DNA of 64,000 bases from positions 4,526,001 through 4,590,000 of the forward strand of contig NC_033567.1 in the NCBI RefSeq assembly GCF_001680005.1, in the 5' to 3' direction. The notes under the pieces were generated by a model that was not told the DNA's origin, searched no databases, and worked only from the letters and a program-made list of their open reading frames with translations. Position numbers and translations under genes: made by a program. The DNA comes from Plasmodium coatneyi. Its lineage: Eukaryota > Apicomplexa > Aconoidasida > Haemosporida > Plasmodiidae. Positions 32,401-40,000 of the stretch are shown here, piece after piece; positions within the stretch are counted from its first letter, which is position 1, and each line of letters starts with the position of its first letter.

Positions 32401-33398
32401 CCAAAAATTTAATACACTGCGATTTGAAACCTGAAAATATTATGATAAACATGAAAAGGAGGAAGAAAAAAAAACTGAAAGGAGTAGACAAAGGGGGGCA
32501 CTTAGAAAAGGGTTCCGATTCAAGTTTAGTAACGTTGGGTAGTACACATTGGAGCAATTCGCCTACGCACAACGACGTGTTTGTCGCGGAAAAGGAGTTC
32601 TCTTTTGCACCTAATTTGAAGGATAAACCAAGCAGTAGTAGTAATAGTAGTAACAGTAGTAGTACCAACAAGGCTGTCTCTGGAGCACACATTTTTAGCA
32701 GGGAAAAATTTGAAAAAATAAAAATAATAGATTTTAACAGCTCTATATACGAAAGCGACAAGCTAGAAATGTACGTCCAAACGAGATCGTATAGATCTCC
32801 AGAAGTTTTACTACAACAAAATTACGACAAGAAAATTGATATATGGAGCTTAGGTTGCATATTATTTGAATTTTTAACGAAGAAAATTCTATTTGATCAT
32901 CAGAATATACATCGATTTATATACTCTATAGCGTCTTACATTGGACCCTTTCCATTTTATATGATAAAGGGTTGCCGCATACCATACCTTTTCACAAAGC
33001 ACGGATTAATAATTTTGAAAAAAATAAGTGTTGACAAAAGTTACGGTGGTAACAACGTTAAGGAAGAACCACTTGATGAGGTGGATGACGAATCGGTCAT
33101 GTTTAACTCAAAAGACTTTTTCCGTTTAAATAAAAAAGAAAGCCACACAAATGATATACTAAAAGGTACGCACGCAAATCAGGGTTTGCAGTACGCGTCA
33201 AAAAGTAGTAAAGAAGTTTATTATGATGTTTGCTACCCAAGTGATAATCTGCTAAAGCGTAAATTTCAAATTGAAGATACCTTGTTTTTAGATTTTCTCC
33301 TGTCACTACTGCAAATCGACCCGTGCAAACGGCCCAATGCGGATGAGGCGTTGAAACATCCGTGGCTGAAGCCGAACATTTACCATGACGGGTTATGA
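29481..33398 (+). CDS. CMGC serine/threonine kinase, CLK/DYRK-like
   Basis: This is a 1,305-residue single-exon protein. About 750 residues of Ser/Asn/Glu-rich sequence precede a C-terminal kinase domain (about 765-1300). Visible elements are ATP-binding K875 in VCLKVMK, a helix-C Glu in LFELIVLNML, the catalytic loop HCDLKPEN (D981, N986), the activation segment YVQTRSYRSPEV, DIWSLGC, and a terminal CKRPNADEALKHPW. HCDLKPEN and YxxTRxYRSPEV are typical of DYRK/CLK kinases, which phosphorylate SR splicing factors or related nuclear substrates. P. falciparum has a CLK family gene at what I recall as the equivalent locus (PfCLK2). Oddities are DFN (1084-1086) in place of DFG, a P-loop without glycines (771-785), and a large insert of about 95 residues between the catalytic loop and DFN with a poly-Ser tract. 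Confidence 0.87.
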   Translation: MLNKEDYLISLFDIVEGFNNYCALYKKKHCSSFIFSSKVLTQNERNKDTQDFKKAFSGFVSSIEFLHFHIVEKGSPYENVQRACVGRGDCKSEEPQGEMPHWEKNARYGEQAKNGFSPNESYQNDTHSSSGVKQHDGGESKIDEGAKSGKVHHTEETNEEDYKKISDQTNCFDLHDVEREGRNENYACEVHLSQSDYSDTDDSGNSTDLCEENRDLILSQRNETLIRYVTGLDYALNVRRVSKEMLIEEIKEFFKVHNRNVRLSAYSSFLSDETMIMLRRRAQSDDDSNCHDDNMDHDYDGGDYLNVGRKYRHKCKNATSFFSIPGNYFFMKNYDDQSRDTLSTSNYTNYERSLNGITVYTLSNNSSTINGNNCNLYTDSALSRNGSYNKFSSPTFGMEIERQMSPNFGTIEEENKSAQNSICNEFEGSSYQPNEETDSACLTPNLYNSPGNESGMKLNKSEIFSPEKENHVSDSSPHSSGSYKNDNRIDKSAMNKTGKHHTYEIDSVQKKKNNLHSNTTDFYQSISDFYKSKENGNNSCEEGSNSCMKNSSLFLNSNETSVQTNNKMYQENEENIINLFFDDELSSAITINNESSLSKGVDSCSRHLPYDKDIPDVDGGNFEQSDKDAPSEENHHADVEQVVKYERDERKWMDEYCEGDYNMFRSEQIKKKKELTIGWSIGIPNADVMEKGSQEEEQKNVKTDRVTICHKGGHVGSNHDSDLTTVDQNSCDHTYKAINLRVIYERNKGELNSKGEIHFFPGQLILNKYKVVKILTKTKFSTTLKCLNVLYRKGEGRGGVHCVDNCTQSYPMVNGSVADTSDSLVFNSSTNLEGSTGERILRKKLHEKQENCISNKEPPFGAKTVRHKKKYVCLKVMKNGKSFLDQGLFELIVLNMLSNESSDSQKNGRGNTHTNKNIIQLYDYFYFKEHLIIVTEYMQSDLYNYFIKKGKIGTLGQLQILAKNLLEGLAFIHSKNLIHCDLKPENIMINMKRRKKKKLKGVDKGGHLEKGSDSSLVTLGSTHWSNSPTHNDVFVAEKEFSFAPNLKDKPSSSSNSSNSSSTNKAVSGAHIFSREKFEKIKIIDFNSSIYESDKLEMYVQTRSYRSPEVLLQQNYDKKIDIWSLGCILFEFLTKKILFDHQNIHRFIYSIASYIGPFPFYMIKGCRIPYLFTKHGLIILKKISVDKSYGGNNVKEEPLDEVDDESVMFNSKDFFRLNKKESHTNDILKGTHANQGLQYASKSSKEVYYDVCYPSDNLLKRKFQIEDTLFLDFLLSLLQIDPCKRPNADEALKHPWLKPNIYHDGL

Positions 33399-34034
33399 CG
33401 CGACAGTGGTGCGGCAATGGATTGCTTCTATGGAGAGGGGTTCAGAAATAATCACAAAATGGGAGGACTCCGCAAACGTATTACACAGTTACCCGCATGG
33501 GATTTCTAAAAGGTGCGCTCGGCGGTAGTGGGAGAGTAATAACCAAATTTGGTACACACCTTGATAGGAATTTTCATCACAAAAAAAATAAAAAGTTGAA
33601 AAATCAGAGCACAGATGGGCTGGTATATCACAACCAGGGGCAGCACATCGCAGTGTAACATGGAAGCACTTCACAATGAACACACAGTGGTTGCACGAAT
33701 AAGGGCAAAGTTAAAAATAGACACTTGTGAAAATAACCTGTATGAAATCGATTTTCCAAGTAGTGGAAACGAGACAAACATTTTTGCTTAATTTTTTTTT
33801 TTTTTTTTTTTCGTAGTTTTAGCTAAACAGTGATGCTTGATTTTTTCTGTAGTTTTTTCCAAAAAAAGGAAGAGCAACTTTTTATTTCTGCTTCAGGAAG
33901 GAGCGCCTCCGTTTACGTTTAAAATAATTAAGCTCAACAAGGTTGCTTTCATTATGTTATAAGCATGTTTGTTTATTGTTAGGAAAAGATTTGCCCCTAC
34001 ATGTGTTTCCACCAACAAATGGGTGACTCTGGGC
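33399..34034. other. Convergent intergenic region
   Basis: This 636-base gap lies between the kinase (plus) and Sec7 (minus) stop codons. A run of about 20 T lies at 33792-33811. Both genes' 3' UTRs should be here; no gene was recognised. Confidence 0.5.
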
Positions 34035-37000
34035 TTACTCCTTCTCCTCCTCATTTTGTTCGTCCGTCTGTAGATTTGCATCATCGTTTTCCTTTTCAGC
34101 CGTTTGGTCAGACGATTCTTCCTTTTTATCCAACTGCGCCGTTCCTGCACTTTCTTCGCTCTCCTTGGATTCATTGGGTAAATTTTCCGGCTGCTGTTCC
34201 GTTTGATCATCTGCCGTTTTCGCTTCAGCGCTGGGATCTGCTCCATTTTCTAGTGACTCCGACTTAACGCTATACTTGGTTAGCAAAACATTTAGTAACT
34301 CCTCGAAGATATTTTTAAATTGCTCATTTTGATTGTTATCTGTGTAGAGAATGTAGTAAACGATGACGACACTAATCCTCACGTTGACTTGCAATTTCGA
34401 TATATTTTTAAAAACTTCCTGATCGCCCTCGAGGATATTTTCTGCCTTTTCTGCAGCTTCCAGATTGTACGGTTTTAGCAGCTTCTTCTCCTCCTCATTT
34501 AGGAAAGAGTAGCCATTTTTTATATGCGCAAAACAGTTGACACGATGATCCTTCAAGCAGTACGCATAGGACGATGAGACGTAGATAATATTTTTAATGT
34601 TCTCGATAAAGGTCTCTTTGTAAATATTTAAAATTTTATTCGTTTCTTCCTTAATGGTTAACAGTGCGTGGTAAAAATGTTTTAAGAAGTAGAAAATGCA
34701 ATTATTTTCACATTTCGTTTTGGTGACAATTTTATTGCACGATTTGTCATTATTTAGGCAGAGCAGATCATAGAGGTTTATGTCATTCGGTTGTCCGTTA
34801 TCATCTGATGAGGTCGAATCATTCTTCTCGTTAGTGGGTTCGTCATGGTTGTCGTTATGGGGCCCGTTTTTTTCTTCATCGCTGTGTTCGCATCCATCCC
34901 CCGCGTAATTCAGTAACGAATGCAGGAACGACAGAATGATATGACTCACGAAGCTTATGCTCATGCTTTTCCTGTAGCAGACGTTGTCATAGCTTAGTAA
35001 TTTCTTGGCGTACAAGTAGCTGAAGTAGTAATTGTACTGCTTATGTAGCATGGTGTGTATGTAGTAATCATTGGCATAGTTGAACAGACTGGTTAGCACG
35101 TTCAGGTCCTGATCTACCGTCTCTATGTTTTTGTAATTAATAATGCATCCGCAGTTTTCGTATTCGTTTTGTTTCCACATTTTGCCCGGTATGTCGTTGT
35201 TCCTTTTGTTGTACAGATTGAAGTTGAGCAGGGCTTCCTTGCAGTAGTTGCTCTTCGCATTGGCAACGACGTTTTGGTCCTCCTTCTCTTTAGATTGTGC
35301 TTCGTTTATGCAACTTTTTGATTCACTTTTATGCTCCTCGCCCGAATGAACACTTTTGCATATAAAGGGAAAGTAATAATTGTACGTGATAAGCGGCAGG
35401 ATGATAAAGTTGCTTATCAAGTCTATCAACTTTTCATCCCTATATACGCACTTTTCCTGTTTGGAATTTTTTTCCCCTTTGTTATTGCCAATACTGGCTG
35501 AGTTGTCCCCATTGGGATTTTTCACCTTTTTAAAAATATAATTCTCATTAAACAGAAACTGCTGCAGCTTTATGTAGGCTTCACTTCTGGTTCTTTTGGA
35601 GCTGAAGGAGCAGGCCAGAGAGAGAACAAAACAGATGAGCAGAAAAATGTACATTTTTTTCAACTCGATGATATTCTCAAATGAGATATTGTCCTGGTAC
35701 TTTTTGCACAAACTGGAGTTATAGTTATCATTTTGGCAAGATCCTTCCGTGTCTTCCGGCTTGCTTGTTCCCTTCGAGTTGTTCATATACATGTACGTAC
35801 TTTTATAATATATGTTGGAAATAATGTGAAGGCACTCCGAATTAATGGACGCGATATGTGCATTAATTTCTTCCTTCTTGTTATTAAAATATAGCAAATA
35901 TGGGAGAAGCGACAGAATAATATTTTCAATATTAAAATTGTTCAATTTTAGCAGCACATTATTATTGTTAATAATGTTGTTAATACTTTCCGTGTAGATG
36001 GTTGCCTTTTCAATGTAAATGTAAATATCCTTATCATTCAGCGAAATGTTTGTGTCGTTTGTATTTTTGTACAGAATATTGTTCGGCGTGATGAGCTGTA
36101 ACATGTGCAGATATATATTAATAATGCAGCTGTTTACATAAACGTTTTTCGAGATTTTTTCCAGCATGTAAATTATTTTGTCGATGAACCGATAGAGAAT
36201 GTTCTTCTTCAGGAACTGTAAAATGTACATAAGGTATATTCCACAGAGGAAGAAAAATTTGCCGTTTTTTTGTCTAAGTTGTGCATAGTTACTGTTGTCT
36301 GGGAGGATGTGCACACTGCTCGATTTGCTTGTTCCCTTTTTGCTCATTTTCTGCTTGTCGTCTTTGTATATACTAAAACAAATGTACGAGAAATTGATGA
36401 TGCTCATGATGAGATGCTCAATGAATAGCCAGTCCTCTTCTTCCTCCGTCTTGGGAATTTTTACAATAAACAAGTTTTTTTCTATATCATTTACGGTTAC
36501 TTTTTCCTCCTTGTAATGTAACTTTTTGTCGATATTTTCGAACTTCTCCTCATAGATCTGGTACGACAATTTGTGATCATTCGCGATATCTTCTTCCGCC
36601 ACAAAATTTATGTCCTCCATTTGGTAGTCCTTAAAAATGCTGTTATAAATGCTCACGAAGATGCTACTGTCATAGTTGATTAGGAGGAATTTATTCAGCA
36701 GGTTAAAGAAGTGCTCAAACGTTATTACGGTAATTTTCAGATGCATGATGTACGTTTTTGTGTACAGGTTCATCTTAATTTTGTCCATTAGAAAGTCCTT
36801 TTCCTTATCTGTTCGGGTGCACTTGCTCGGGTTTCCACCCGGGTTGCCACTATGATTTATGTTCTCGTTCATCATTTCGCTTGCAATGTGTGTATTTGTG
36901 TTGTGCTTGCCATTCACGTGGGTCGATTCGCAATCCGCTTCCGCGTCACTACGCTCATCACAACTCGAATCGACACTGTCGTCCGAGCTGGCTTCGTCAC

Positions 37001-40000
37001 CGGCGTCCTCACTACCACCATCGTCATCATGGGCGTACGAGTAAATCTTATCAAACTCGTCCACATCTTTATACGCCTGGCCATGTTCTTCTGGGGAATC
37101 CCCCTTTTGTTGCTCAGCTGAATTTCCGTAGGTTTGACCTTCTTCAGCAATGAGATCATTCTTTCTTATAAAAAAGGAATCGTTAGATATATCGCTGAAT
37201 TCTGAGTCGCTGGACGTGACGTTCGTCGAATTATCTGTGTCGTAAATATTATTCAATGTGAGATCATATCGATTTTTCTTCTTTTTCTTGTCATGCTCGT
37301 TTTTTGCTGCGCTTAGATTAGTGCCTTTACTTAGTGATTCTTCCACAAGTGAATTTATTGGAGAGCTCATTTTTCCACATGTTTGTTGAGCGGCCCCTTC
37401 TTTGAACATCTTTGCCGCGCTCCTTCTTTCCATTCTGCAGATCATATTATACAACACATAGGTGTAGTTAATTTTAAAATATATAATGTGAAAGAGCATC
37501 TGCGACGTGAGCAATTTTTCCTTCGTGTTGCAAAACAAATCGAAGGAGTTATCGGCGTTTATTAAAACTGGGTTGGAGTCATTAATACTTTGGTGGGTGT
37601 TATGAATGCCAGCGTTCTTATCATTTGTCATAAAGTTGTGGTTAGGTATAATATGCATTCTTAGGCCTGAGTTATGCTGATCCGTTCTACTACCCTGCGC
37701 GCTGTTGTGCTGTTCACTGTTCTTGGTAAATGAACTCTTAATCATTAATATTTTGATCAGGTATATAAAACTGGTGATGTTTAAATTGGTAATCATATTA
37801 TTGTAAAAATCGTTTACGGTAAAAAAGTTGTAAACGTCTAATTTTAACCTTTTATAAATGGTGACACTGTCTGTGATGGAGCTGTTATCGGCATTTTTTG
37901 GGTCCACTTTGATGTGTACATATATGTGGTTGAGGTTATCCTCATCATTCTCATCATCATCATTATCACTGTCTTCATCATCGTCATGATCGTCGTCGTC
38001 GTTTGCTTCATCCGTTTGTTTTATATCCCCATTAATGATAGACGTGCTGTTGGTTTTTTCCTTATTTTCATGTTCCTGTGTTTTTTCTTTTTTTTTCCTT
38101 TTCTTTTTATCTTCATCGAGTTTTTCAGAATAGCTTTCCCTAAATATGATGGACAAATTGGAATTTTCATTATTGCTATGTCTGAAAAAGAACATACTAC
38201 TAAATTCGTCAATCCATTTGGGCTTGTTAATTTTTTTAATATTTTTTTTGAATATCAAAAGTGGATGTTGATAAATTTCTGTTATGCTTTTATTGATATT
38301 AAATGTTTCTAAGCAGTTTCCCTTTTTGTACTTTCTATGGAGGGAATCTTTGTCGTTATTAAATTGGGCATTGTTTATATACATGTGGGGATAAAAGAAA
38401 ATGGGGACTAAATCTATGGTGATTAATTTGCACAAAACGTTTATGTATATTACCCACCCGTCTCTAAACAAATTGTGGCACCTTTTGATGAGATGGAACA
38501 AAAGGTACAATAACGATTGTGATTTTTGCGTCAAATAAAAATTGATATATTTAAATATATAGCACAATTTATTTATGTTTTCTACATCATGGTAGTAGGC
38601 AAAATTTGTTATGGCCATCTTGAATATGCTCAGACAATTTTCTGTCATGTTATAATCATTGGTACGTTTGAAAATTTCAAAAAAAATCGGAATGAAGTTA
38701 TTCTTAATTAACAATTTGTTTATGTCAAATTTGTAAAAGTACACTTCCTTTGCCTTAAATGAATGATAATTTTTGTACTGCTCTTTCCTCTTTTCGAGCA
38801 GCTTCCAGTATTGGTTGTCATTTGTGTAGGTGCTCTGTGTATTGGAGAACAGTTTAATTTCTTCATGCAGTATGCAGTTGTACAGATTTTCCAAATATAT
38901 TCTATCTATATTTTTTCCGTTATTTATTCCTCTGTTATTTTTAATAAACTCTTCCAACTTCATTTTGTTCTTCACCTGGTTGTTGTGCAGATCTGTGTTC
39001 AACATAATGATGGAATAAGTTAGTATAAATATGACGTCGCTATTTTCAACAATGACGTACTTCTTCTGCACTTCCTCTTCGCTCATCTGTTGTATTTTCT
39101 TCGACATGGAGTGTACATTTCTGTGAATGTAATCATGCATGTCGACGTCTTTTTTTAAATTAATTTTTTCCTGCACATTGCTCTGTTGTGAGTTTTTTTT
39201 TTTCTTTTTCTTCCTGTTGGGACTGCCTTTTTTATCTTCACCCGTTGCATCTCCATCTGTCTGCTTCGATTCGCCGGTCTCACTTGGTTGGTTATTACTA
39301 CCGTTGCTGGTACCCCCTTCGTTCGAGCTATCATTCAGGAAATCTATCAAGATGTACCTCTTCGTGTTGGCCAGCTCCTCCTCCTTCAGCAAGCATTCAA
39401 CTTTGTCACCTTGCTCATGGTAAACTCTATCTAAATCTCCACAAATTGGATTTGAATAAAAAAAACACAAACTGAAATGTTCTAATATCCTCTCGATTAG
39501 CTGAGCTTCTCCTGGCAACTTGAAACAGTGCAGGAACAATCTCAACGAGGACAGTAACGACAAGTTGCAAAAGTCAAACAGTCTCACATAGCTCTTCAAA
39601 ATATTTATATTTTTCCTGTGAGAAATGTACTCCCCCACATATTCCTTATCTAGAAATGGGTTATATCTGAGAAACTTGGCTATGGACTTCAAAAAGTGTG
39701 GGTCCTCCATTAGGTTCCTTTGGGCGTTACTGGCAACGCTGTTTCGTTCTATCATATTTTGTGAGCCGCTATTGCCAGTATGAGCAATGTCCACGCTGTT
39801 CGCATTGCTAGGTCTTTTCTGCTTCTTGTTTTCCGCCTCTAAATCGTTTTCTCCATTTTTGACGTTCACGTTGTCAGAATGGATCTCAGAAGGTTTTGTT
39901 TCCCCCGCGTTGGTGTCATAATCCGTGGCTCCGCTCGGATTTCGACTTCCTGAAGATTCGACGTGGGATTGGGATTCCCTCTTCTCGTCACTTACGTTAC

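Noticed and set aside
37914..38312. Plus-strand hydrophobic frame opposite the Sec7 gene
   Set aside because: Antisense of the Asp-rich insert of Sec7, which reads as Ile/Val/Phe on the other strand.
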